7,625 bases of DNA from Eubacteriales bacterium (GTDB taxonomy: Bacteria > Bacillota > Clostridia > Christensenellales > CAG-138). Positions 1-5,164 of the stretch are shown here, piece by piece. Each line of letters starts with the position of its first letter. Within the stretch, counting starts at the first letter, position 1. A program made the position numbers and the translations under genes. The notes beneath the pieces are model-generated. The model saw nothing but the letters and a program-made list of their open reading frames with translations. It ran no database searches and was not told the origin of the DNA. The stretch lies in contig JAQVRG010000068.1 in the NCBI GenBank assembly GCA_028701165.1, forward strand, positions 1 to 7,625, written 5' to 3'.

Positions 1-279
1 GACATACACGACGGTTTCCGGTCCCATGAGCGCAACGTCCGCTTCTTTGGCAAGCAGCGCCGTCATGCTTTTGTCGCTTCCGCCGCCCGTGGTAATGTTG
101 ATTTCCATACCTTCTTCTTTAAAAAAGCCGCGCGTAACCGCGACATAGAGCGGTGCATAGAATACCGAACGCGTGACTTCATTGGTCTCGACTTTTCTTA
201 AACCCGTATCCTTTGCGCAGCCTAAAAACGATGTGATAAGAAGCGAGAGCGCCATAAGAAGCAAGAGCGTTTTTTTCAT
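1..279 (-). CDS. ABC transporter substrate-binding lipoprotein, NitT/TauT/THI5-like (partial, N-terminal 93 residues)
   Basis: This is the extracytoplasmic solute-capturing subunit of an ABC importer, cut by the window edge after 93 codons. The protein starts MKKTLLLL, has a hydrophobic stretch to about residue 19 and a lipobox-like FLGC with Cys21 as the likely lipidation site. The mature part begins the typical fold: a strand leading into FYAPLYVA (about 40-47), then GFFKEEGMEI (51-60), a GGGSDK loop (65-70) and ALLAKEADVALMG (74-86). In the NMT1/THI5/SsuA-like family this layout serves uptake of nitrate, sulfonates, thiamine-precursor pyrimidines and similar small molecules. The substrate cannot be told from this fragment. 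The start is supported by GGAGGA at 288-293, 8 nt upstream. It is divergent from the foldase gene at 468. Permease and ATPase partners, if present, would lie beyond the left edge. Confidence 0.88.
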   Translation of the reverse strand, partial: MKKTLLLLMALSLLITSFLGCAKDTGLRKVETNEVTRSVFYAPLYVAVTRGFFKEEGMEINITTGGGSDKSMTALLAKEADVALMGPETVVYV

Positions 280-314
280 TCCTTATATCCTCCATTATAG
301 TTTCGTTAATACGC

Positions 315-345
315 ATTGTATGAAAATGAAAAGAAACGGGTGCAA
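315..345 (-). promoter_or_regulatory. possible promoter for the substrate-binding protein gene
   Basis: Read on the minus strand, TTGCAC (340-345) and TACAAT (315-320) are separated by 19 bases, which is longer than ideal. A closer TATAAT at 294-299 touches the Shine-Dalgarno and would start transcription too near the ATG to keep it, so it was not chosen. This is a weak call. Confidence 0.3.
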
Positions 346-390
346 GTGTTCTCTGGTTGTGAAAATAGCGAAAAAGAAAAAAGCACATGA

Positions 391-419
391 TTGACATGGG
401 ATTAGCGAACGTATAGAAT
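391..419 (+). promoter_or_regulatory. housekeeping-type promoter for the parvulin foldase gene
   Basis: TTGACA (391-396) matches the -35 consensus exactly. A 17-base spacer leads to TAGAAT (414-419), one mismatch from the -10 consensus. The A-rich tract just upstream (about 361-386) resembles an UP element. Transcription would start near 426, giving a leader of about 42 nt before the ATG at 468. Confidence 0.8.
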
Positions 420-425
420 AATAAA

Positions 426-441
426 GTCGGTTTTGACCGGC
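426..441 (+). other. short hairpin at the predicted 5' end of the foldase mRNA
   Basis: GTCGGT and ACCGGC can form a 6-bp stem (one G-T wobble) around a TTTG loop, beginning at the predicted transcription start. A hairpin at the very 5' end can protect an mRNA from decay. That role is inference only. Confidence 0.4.
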
Positions 442-467
442 TTATGTTTTAAACAAGGAGAAATAGG

Positions 468-1625
468 ATGCAAAAGCTTATACGTGCAATCGCGCTTGTA
501 TTGCTTGCGGTCATGGCGCTTGGCGCGGTGGCCGGATGCAGCGCCGTGAATGCGAATCCCGTGGTTGGCAAGGTCGGAGATGTTGATTTGACGCTTGCCT
601 CCTATACGAGCGTGCTGGATGGCCTAAAACAGTATTACGATTATGGCGCTATCGAACTCAAGGATCCCGATCATCCCATGGAGGAGCTCAAACAGAAGGC
701 TTTCGATGATCTGATAGACGCGATGATTCCCGTTGCGATAGCCAAGCGTGACGGCGTGACGTTAACGGCCGAGGAGGAAACGGCGGTAACGGAGGAGGTC
801 GAGCAGCAGATCCAAACAAGCCTTGACCAAACCACGCAATATATTGGCGAAGGTGCGTCCGAGGAAGCGAAGACGTCTTATTTTAAAAAGCAGCTTCGCA
901 ATTCCGGTTATACGTTTGAACAGTATAAGGAAGCCGTTTCCAACGATCTGCGCAACCAGAAGCTTGCCGAAAAGGTGAAGGCGCAGGCGCAGGCTTCCGC
1001 GGAAGCCACGGAAGAGGTTATGCGGCTGTGGTATGACGAAGAATTAAAATATGAAAAAGAAAACTACACGAAGGATATCGCTTCGCATTTCAGTATGCTG
1101 AAATATTATCCGTACATCACGGGCGTACCGCCCATCTATTGCCCGCCGGGTTATATCTATATCAAGCAGATACTGATCATGAACCCGGAAGAGGGCGAGG
1201 AAAAGGATGTTGACGCCATCGTTGCCGAGGTACAGAAAAAGCTGGACGCTGGCGAGGATTTCGACGCGCTGCTTGCAGAGTATAATGAAGATGAAGGCGC
1301 CGCAGCCAATCCGAACGGCTATTTGTACAACGACGCGGTCGCGTCCGAATATGATTCGGCTTTCTCCGAGGCGGCTTCCAAGTTAAAGGAAGGCGAGATC
1401 AGCGGGCCTGTTGTTACGCAATTTGGCACCTGCTTCTTAAAGCGTGACGGTGTGCGTGAAGAAGCGGAAATTCCCTATGAAGTATTAGAGGAGCAGATCC
1501 GTGAATACACGCTGAAAACCGCGCAAGAGGACGCCTATACCGCGGCCTTGGAAAAATGGCGCGGCGAATTGGAGATCGTCACCTATCCCCAGCGTGTTGC
1601 AAACGTGACCGTCAATAACGGATGA
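468..1625 (+). CDS. PrsA/SurA-like parvulin-type foldase lipoprotein with a degenerate active site
   Basis: This is a surface lipoprotein of the extracytoplasmic foldase family that helps secreted proteins fold. The leader is hydrophobic to residue 23 with lipobox AVAGC (lipidated Cys24). Residues about 30-190 form a SurA_N-like helical chaperone region, including FDDLIDAMIPVAIAKRDGV (79-97) and YTFEQYKEAVSNDLRNQKL (148-166). A Tyr/Pro-rich linker (213-229) leads into a parvulin-like domain (about 230-328) recognisable from IKQILI, LDAGEDFDALLAEYNED, KLKEGEISGPVVTQFG and FLK. A charged helix and short tail follow. The active-site His of the usual (K/S)HIL motif is Gln234, and the second His of FGYHII is Cys322; the acidic residue in the EYSTD position is kept (Asp275). 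Isomerase activity may therefore be weak or absent, with chaperone function remaining. AAGGAG (455-460), 7 nt from the ATG, supports the start. Length 385 aa, somewhat longer than B. subtilis PrsA. Confidence 0.93.
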   Translation: MQKLIRAIALVLLAVMALGAVAGCSAVNANPVVGKVGDVDLTLASYTSVLDGLKQYYDYGAIELKDPDHPMEELKQKAFDDLIDAMIPVAIAKRDGVTLTAEEETAVTEEVEQQIQTSLDQTTQYIGEGASEEAKTSYFKKQLRNSGYTFEQYKEAVSNDLRNQKLAEKVKAQAQASAEATEEVMRLWYDEELKYEKENYTKDIASHFSMLKYYPYITGVPPIYCPPGYIYIKQILIMNPEEGEEKDVDAIVAEVQKKLDAGEDFDALLAEYNEDEGAAANPNGYLYNDAVASEYDSAFSEAASKLKEGEISGPVVTQFGTCFLKRDGVREEAEIPYEVLEEQIREYTLKTAQEDAYTAALEKWRGELEIVTYPQRVANVTVNNG

Positions 1626-1659
1626 GGAAATTACAGAACATATAGAATCCTTGATTTTT

Positions 1660-1697
1660 AGGCGATTTGCGGCCATTCAAATAGCTGTGGATCGCCT
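1660..1697 (+). repeat. inverted repeat between the foldase gene and alaX
   Basis: AGGCGAT (1660-1666) and ATCGCCT (1691-1697) are perfect reverse complements separated by 24 bases. The following T run is only TT before G, so it is a poor intrinsic terminator. It could be a weak terminator, an operator or a leader structure. It lies in the 93-bp gap upstream of alaX, where I see no convincing promoter. Confidence 0.4.
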
Positions 1698-1718
1698 TTG
1701 TGCATAAAGGAAAAGCCT

Positions 1719-2927
1719 ATGACAGAAAAGCTTTATTATCAGAATATCTGGCTCGACCGTTGCGAGGCGACGGTTTGTGGCTGCGAACAAACAAAAGACG
1801 GTTATGCCGTGCTTCTTGACCGCACGGTCATATTCCCGGAGGGCGGCGGCCAGCCTTCGGATACGGGCAGCATCAACGGCGTGCCTGTATCGGCGGCGTT
1901 TGAAAGAGGCGAAGAGATTTGGAACTGCGTGCAGACGCCCTTTTGTGAAGGCGATAAGGTTGAAGTAACGCTGGATATTGAAAGACGGCGTGATCATGCG
2001 CAGCAGCATTCGGGCGAGCATATCATTTCAGGCTTGGCGGATAAGCTGTATGGCGCGCATAACGTGGGCTTTCATATGGCGGAGGACTACACGACGCTGG
2101 ATCTTGACGCGCAGCTGACGGACGAGCAGCTTGCTGCGCTTGAACGCGCCGCGAACGAAGTCGTGCAGCGCGACGAGCCGATCACCTATGCGTTTGTGCA
2201 CGCGGAAGACCTTGCCGATATCAAGCTTAGGAAAACAGCAAAAGGGCTGCAAGGCGAGGTGCGCATCGTCTACATCGCGGACGCGGATTCCTGCACTTGC
2301 TGCGGGACGCATTGCAAGACGACAGGCGAGATCGGCTATATCCGTTTTTCGTCATGGCAGAATTATAAAGGCGGCATACGTTTATGGTTTCTTTGCGGCA
2401 TGCGTGCCGTAGAGAACGCGATGCAAACGCGCGCGATCGTGGACGCCGTCGCCAAGCGTTTCTCCACCAAGACGGAGGAGGTAATGGCTTCGGTTGTCAG
2501 GCAAGGGGATGAGTTGAGCGCCTTGAAGCGTGAGATGAAGCTGCGAACAGACGCTTTGCTTACCTACCGTTGTGCGGCGTTACTGACGGCGGCGGAAAAA
2601 ATCGGCGATACGAAGCTGGTTTTACATCAGGAAGAGCGTCTGTCGGCTGCGGATCTTAAGCTGTTCACGGAGAAGCTCACGCATACGGAAAAGAGTATAG
2701 CTGTGCTCTTTTCCAACACCGGCGACGCGCTGCTCTACCAAATTGCCGCTTCTCCCGGCGTCAAGCTGTCCATGCGCGAGGTATGCAGCGCCGTCAACGC
2801 GGCTACGGGAGGCAGGGGCGGCGGCAAGGACGACTTTGCGCAGGGAAGCGCCAAAGCGCAGCCCGGGATGCAGGAGACCATGGAGCAGCTTCGCGTCTAT
2901 TTGCGCGCCGCAATAAAAAGCTTGTAG
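1719..2927 (+). CDS. alaX: alanyl-tRNA editing protein, long AlaX type (AlaX-L)
   Basis: This free-standing relative of the AlaRS editing domain hydrolyses mischarged tRNA(Ala) (Ser- or Gly-tRNA(Ala)) in the cytoplasm and so prevents mistranslation at alanine codons. The N-terminal beta-barrel has FPEGGGQPSDTG (39-50), as in AlaRS. The zinc/editing site is HSGEH (97-101) and CCGTH (194-198), giving probable ligands His97, His101, Cys194 and His198. A linker with helical, charged character (about 240-290) leads to a C-terminal DHHA1-like domain containing the Gly-rich GGRGGGKDDFAQ (364-375). No aminoacylation domain is present, and the 402-residue length fits the long AlaX class. I chose the ATG at 1719 because AAAGGA (1707-1712) is 6 nt upstream. 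An in-frame TTG at 1698 has no such site and lies at the end of an inverted repeat. The gene probably shares transcripts with the foldase gene, as no good promoter precedes it. Confidence 0.95.
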   Translation: MTEKLYYQNIWLDRCEATVCGCEQTKDGYAVLLDRTVIFPEGGGQPSDTGSINGVPVSAAFERGEEIWNCVQTPFCEGDKVEVTLDIERRRDHAQQHSGEHIISGLADKLYGAHNVGFHMAEDYTTLDLDAQLTDEQLAALERAANEVVQRDEPITYAFVHAEDLADIKLRKTAKGLQGEVRIVYIADADSCTCCGTHCKTTGEIGYIRFSSWQNYKGGIRLWFLCGMRAVENAMQTRAIVDAVAKRFSTKTEEVMASVVRQGDELSALKREMKLRTDALLTYRCAALLTAAEKIGDTKLVLHQEERLSAADLKLFTEKLTHTEKSIAVLFSNTGDALLYQIAASPGVKLSMREVCSAVNAATGGRGGGKDDFAQGSAKAQPGMQETMEQLRVYLRAAIKSL

Positions 2928-2945
2928 TGTAAACGCAAAAAGGTG

Positions 2946-2974
2946 TTGACATTTCGGTGAAAAGCACATATAAT
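2946..2974 (+). promoter_or_regulatory. consensus promoter of the infC-rpmI-rplT operon
   Basis: TTGACA (2946-2951), a 17-base spacer and TATAAT (2969-2974) match the housekeeping sigma consensus at every position. Transcription should begin near G2981, giving a leader of about 125 nt before infC. This strength fits a ribosomal-protein operon controlled afterwards by attenuation. Confidence 0.93.
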
Positions 2975-2980
2975 TCAAAA

Positions 2981-3105
2981 GGTTCAAGCAGAGGCGCCGC
3001 TTCTCACCTGCCGGCGATACAGTCAGGCACGGTTATGGTAACGGATTCGTATTGGAATTTGTGGGCGCTTTTGCGTTCACAAATTTTTTTTGGAGGTGTC
3101 TACCC
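2981..3105 (+). promoter_or_regulatory. infC leader with attenuator (L20-leader type)
   Basis: The untranslated leader contains two competing structures. The terminator hairpin spans 3056-3085. The segment 2988-2998 (GCAGAGGCGCC) can pair over 11 bp, with two G-U wobbles, to 3064-3074, which is the inner 5' arm and loop of that hairpin, so the two folds exclude each other. The middle part (3000-3055) can form short local stems such as TGCC/GGCA and GTTA/TAAC. In Firmicutes, leaders before infC bind ribosomal protein L20 and promote early termination when L20 is in excess. The same logic is inferred here from position and structure. I could not test the match to the Rfam L20_leader model. Confidence 0.8.
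3056..3091 (+). terminator. intrinsic terminator (attenuator) directly before infC
   Basis: The arms 3056-3068 and 3073-3085 pair over 13 bp (two G-U wobbles) around a TTTT loop. The stem runs into eight consecutive T residues (3084-3091). The infC Shine-Dalgarno GGAGG begins at the next base, 3092. This is an attenuator rather than an end-of-operon terminator. Confidence 0.9.
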
Positions 3106-3618
3106 ATAGCCAAGGATGAACTGATGATCAATGAGGAGATCCGCGATAAAGAAGTGCGTCTTATCGGAGAAGACGGCAGCCAGCAGGGCATTGTTTCGCT
3201 GGAGGTCGCAATGCGCATGGCGGATGAGGCAGGTATGGATCTTGTCAAGATCGCGCCGCAGGCAGAACCGCCCGTATGTAAGATCATGGATTACGGGAAA
3301 TACAGGTTCGAGCAGGGCAAGCGGGAAAAGGAGCAGAAAAAGAATCAGAAAGTTATCGACCTAAAGGAGATTCGTCTTTCCGCTACCATCGACACGCACG
3401 ACATGGAGGTCAAAGCAAAGGCGTGTACGAAATTCCTGCAAAACGGCGACAAGGTTAAGGTCTCGATACGATTCCGCGGTCGTCAGGCCAAGCATGGCGA
3501 TATTGGCTTGGATGTAATGAACACTTTTTACGAGATGGTCAGTGAAACTGCTGCGATCGATAAACCTGCCAAGCAGGAGGGTCGCAATATGTTCATGATA
3601 TTAACACCGAAAAACTAA
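3106..3618 (+). CDS. infC: translation initiation factor IF-3, probable AUA start
   Basis: IF3 binds the 30S subunit, prevents premature 50S joining and checks the start codon and initiator tRNA. The N-terminal domain shows INEEIRDKEVRLIGEDG (8-24) and the family signature CKIMDYGKYRFEQ (58-70). A Lys/Glu-rich linker (71-85) follows, then the C-terminal domain with LKEIRLSATIDTHD (86-99), GDKVKVSIRFRGR (114-126) and GRNMF (159-163). The start is chosen as ATA at 3106, 9 nt after the strong GGAGGTG at 3092-3098. It gives 170 residues beginning (M)AKDELMINEE, similar to other Firmicute IF3 N-termini. The alternative ATG at 3124 has a weaker AAGGA (3112-3116) 7 nt upstream and loses six residues. 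Extension to the upstream TTG at 3052 would translate the terminator and is rejected. Rare starts in infC are known to permit IF3 autocontrol. First gene of the operon; rpmI follows after 22 bp. Confidence 0.96.
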   Translation: MAKDELMINEEIRDKEVRLIGEDGSQQGIVSLEVAMRMADEAGMDLVKIAPQAEPPVCKIMDYGKYRFEQGKREKEQKKNQKVIDLKEIRLSATIDTHDMEVKAKACTKFLQNGDKVKVSIRFRGRQAKHGDIGLDVMNTFYEMVSETAAIDKPAKQEGRNMFMILTPKN

Positions 3619-3640
3619 TATCCATCAAGGAGGAAACCCC

Positions 3641-3838
3641 ATGCCAAAGATCAAGACCCACAGGGGTGCAGCAAAACGCTTCAACCTTACCAAGACAGGT
3701 AAGATCAAACGTGCCAAGGCTTACAAAAGCCATATCCTGACCAAAAAGACCACCAAGCGTGGCCGCAGACTTCGTCAGGGCGGTTACATAGCGGATTGCG
3801 AAGCCAAAAAAGTCCGCGAACTCATTCCCTACAAGTAA
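3641..3838 (+). CDS. rpmI: 50S ribosomal protein L35
   Basis: This small basic protein (65 aa) of the large ribosomal subunit matches L35 along its whole length: MPKIKTHRGAAKRF at the N-terminus, a conserved TGKIKRAKAYKSHILTKK segment (19-36) and a C-terminal VRELIPYK. AAGGAGG (3627-3633) lies 7 nt before the ATG. It sits between infC and rplT with gaps of 22 and 15 bp, the standard operon order. Its expression is expected to follow the L20-responsive leader upstream of infC. Confidence 0.98.
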   Translation: MPKIKTHRGAAKRFNLTKTGKIKRAKAYKSHILTKKTTKRGRRLRQGGYIADCEAKKVRELIPYK

Positions 3839-3853
3839 GAGGAGGTTATCAGA

Positions 3854-4210
3854 ATGGCCAGGATTAAGAGGGCGGTCAACGCCGTTAAAAAACGTCGCAA
3901 GGTTTTCAAGATGAGCAAAGGCTACTTCGGTGCTAAGAGCAAGCAGTACCGGGCAGCTTCCCAGCAGGTTATGAAATCCATGGCTTACGCCTATGTCGGC
4001 CGTAAGCTCAAGAAGCGCGAATACCGCAAGCTTTGGATCGCGCGTATCAACGCGGGCGCAAGGATCTGCGGCACGACTTACAGCCGCATGATCAACGGCC
4101 TTAAGATCGCGGGCGTGGACGTGAACCGCAAGGTTCTCGCCGATCTCGCCGTAAACGATATGGACGCGTTCAAGAAGCTGGCGGATGTGGCGATTGCCGC
4201 GCGCGCGTAA
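3854..4210 (+). CDS. rplT: 50S ribosomal protein L20
   Basis: L20 binds 23S rRNA early in 50S assembly and in Firmicutes also represses its own operon through the infC leader. The 118-residue protein has the basic RNA-binding N-terminal arm (1-20, with RVNA-like AVNAVKKRRKVFK), SKGYFGAKSKQYR (21-33) and the family signature KKREYRKLWIARINAGAR (53-70). A globular C-terminal domain with YSRMINGL (76-83) follows. GAGGAGG (3839-3845), overlapping the end of rpmI, is 8 nt upstream of the ATG. It is the last gene of the operon, with a hairpin terminator just downstream. Confidence 0.98.
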   Translation: MARIKRAVNAVKKRRKVFKMSKGYFGAKSKQYRAASQQVMKSMAYAYVGRKLKKREYRKLWIARINAGARICGTTYSRMINGLKIAGVDVNRKVLADLAVNDMDAFKKLADVAIAARA

Positions 4211-4221
4211 GCGAGAATGAA

Positions 4222-4259
4222 CAATAGGCGGGCGACCCTGTGGGCCGCCCGCATTGTTT
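4222..4259 (+). terminator. GC-rich terminator after rplT
   Basis: GCGGGCG (4228-4234) pairs with CGCCCGC (4246-4252), extended inside by CCC/GGG around a TGT loop after one A-C mismatch, and outside by CAAT/ATTG across a two-base bulge. The downstream tract is only TTGTTTC, so termination may be incomplete. The stem ends 5 nt before the GGGTGA used by the methyltransferase gene. Confidence 0.8.
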
Positions 4260-4271
4260 CGGGTGACGCGA

Positions 4272-5045
4272 ATGATCATTGAAAGCAGGCAGAACGAAAT
4301 CGTCAAGCGCGCGCGGGCGTTAGGCGGCAAAAAAGCGCGCGACGCGCAGGGCTTACATTTCATCGAAGGCGAAAAGATGATAGGCGAAGCGCTGCGCTGT
4401 CATTGTGCTTTTTCCGAAGCGTTTATTGAACCCGGGCATACCGCTTTAGAATCCAAGCTTGCGGAAGAAAACGTGCGCTTTCATATTGTTAACCGAAGCG
4501 TTATGGAAAGCCTTACGCAAACCGACACGCCACAATGGGTGTGCGCATGCGTAAAAACGCCTGATACGGCGCCGCCGTGCGACTATCCTGTTGGCTTGAT
4601 CGCCGCACTTGACGCGGTGCAGGACCCGGGTAATCTCGGCACGATCATTCGGACGGCTGACGCGATGGGCGCTTGTGGCGTGCTGCTGGGAACCGGCTGC
4701 GCGGACGCTTACGCGCCGAAAACGCTTCGCGCCTCCATGGGATCGATATACCATCTTCCGGTTTGGCGGGGAGAACTGCCAAATGAATTGCAAAAGCTGA
4801 AAAACGCGGATTTTCCTCTCGTTTGCGGACATCTTCAAGGCGATGAAGAGCTGCCGCAGCTTGCGGATCGATGCGTGCTGGTGATCGGCAACGAAGGACA
4901 CGGCGCATCGGAGACCGTATCGGCGCTGTGCCATCGTTACAGGCTTCGTATGTATGGGCGCGCGGAATCGCTGAACGCGTCGATCGCCGCCGCCATCATG
5001 CTTTATCAGATCACGGGAACACTGCATACAACGCAAAAAGCATAG
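4272..5045 (+). CDS. SpoU/TrmH-family RNA 2'-O-ribose methyltransferase
   Basis: This enzyme uses S-adenosylmethionine to methylate a ribose 2'-OH in RNA. An N-terminal L30e-like substrate-binding domain (about 1-95, with HFIEGEKMIGEAL at 29-41) is followed by a SPOUT catalytic domain. The three SpoU motifs are present: NLGTIIRTADAMG (121-133, catalytic-type Arg127), LVIGNEGHG (203-211) and ESLNASIAAAI (232-242); the latter two form the trefoil-knot cofactor site. The 257-residue layout resembles B. subtilis YsgA/RlmP (23S rRNA Gm2553) and RlmB-like enzymes, but the target base cannot be assigned here. I chose ATG 4272 because GGGTGA (4261-4266) is 5 nt upstream. In-frame GTG 4263 and TTG 4254 overlap that site or the terminator stem. 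No own promoter is visible, so it may depend on read-through from rplT. Confidence 0.93.
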   Translation: MIIESRQNEIVKRARALGGKKARDAQGLHFIEGEKMIGEALRCHCAFSEAFIEPGHTALESKLAEENVRFHIVNRSVMESLTQTDTPQWVCACVKTPDTAPPCDYPVGLIAALDAVQDPGNLGTIIRTADAMGACGVLLGTGCADAYAPKTLRASMGSIYHLPVWRGELPNELQKLKNADFPLVCGHLQGDEELPQLADRCVLVIGNEGHGASETVSALCHRYRLRMYGRAESLNASIAAAIMLYQITGTLHTTQKA

Positions 5046-5066
5046 CTTTGATAAGCTAAAAAACAG

Positions 5067-5095
5067 TTTACAAGGCGGATGCTAACTGCTACAAT
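5067..5095 (+). promoter_or_regulatory. promoter for the EF-G-like gene
   Basis: TTTACA (5067-5072), a 17-base spacer and TACAAT (5090-5095) each differ from consensus by one base. Transcription would start near 5102, giving a leader of about 63 nt. A second, weaker candidate is TTGCGC (5109-5114), 18 bases, TATGAT (5133-5138), closer to the gene. Confidence 0.75.
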
Positions 5096-5103
5096 AATTA
5101 TTG

Positions 5104-5116
5104 GTGCGTTGCGCAC
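5104..5116 (+). other. short perfect hairpin in the EF-G-like leader
   Basis: GTGCG and CGCAC form a perfect 5-bp stem around TTG, within a few bases of the predicted transcription start. No T run follows, so it is not a terminator. It may stabilise the 5' end or serve as an operator; nothing in the sequence decides this. Confidence 0.35.
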
Positions 5117-5164
5117 ATGAAATCATAACCTATATGATACAATAAAACCATCAGGGGGAAAAAC

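Noticed and set aside
173..397. Small open frames of about 72 codons on both strands in the left intergenic region.
   Set aside because: They overlap the substrate-binding protein gene, its control region or the foldase promoter, and lack ribosome binding sites and recognisable sequence.
1698..1718. TTG start for AlaX at 1698.
   Set aside because: The ATG at 1719 has a well-placed ribosome binding site and gives the normal AlaX N-terminus; the TTG has none.
3052..3105. Extension of infC upstream to the TTG at 3052.
   Set aside because: It would translate the attenuator hairpin and the Shine-Dalgarno itself; the residues do not look like IF3.
3593..4363. A 256-codon minus-strand open frame across rpmI, rplT and the start of the methyltransferase gene.
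   Set aside because: It is opposite two ribosomal protein genes and a terminator, with no family resemblance in its translation; a shadow of basic-protein codons.
5043..5058. TAGCTT/AAGCTA hairpin overlapping the stop codon of the methyltransferase gene, considered as its terminator.
   Set aside because: On the plus strand it is followed by A residues rather than T, so it cannot act as an intrinsic terminator for this gene, and the stem is AT-rich and short.
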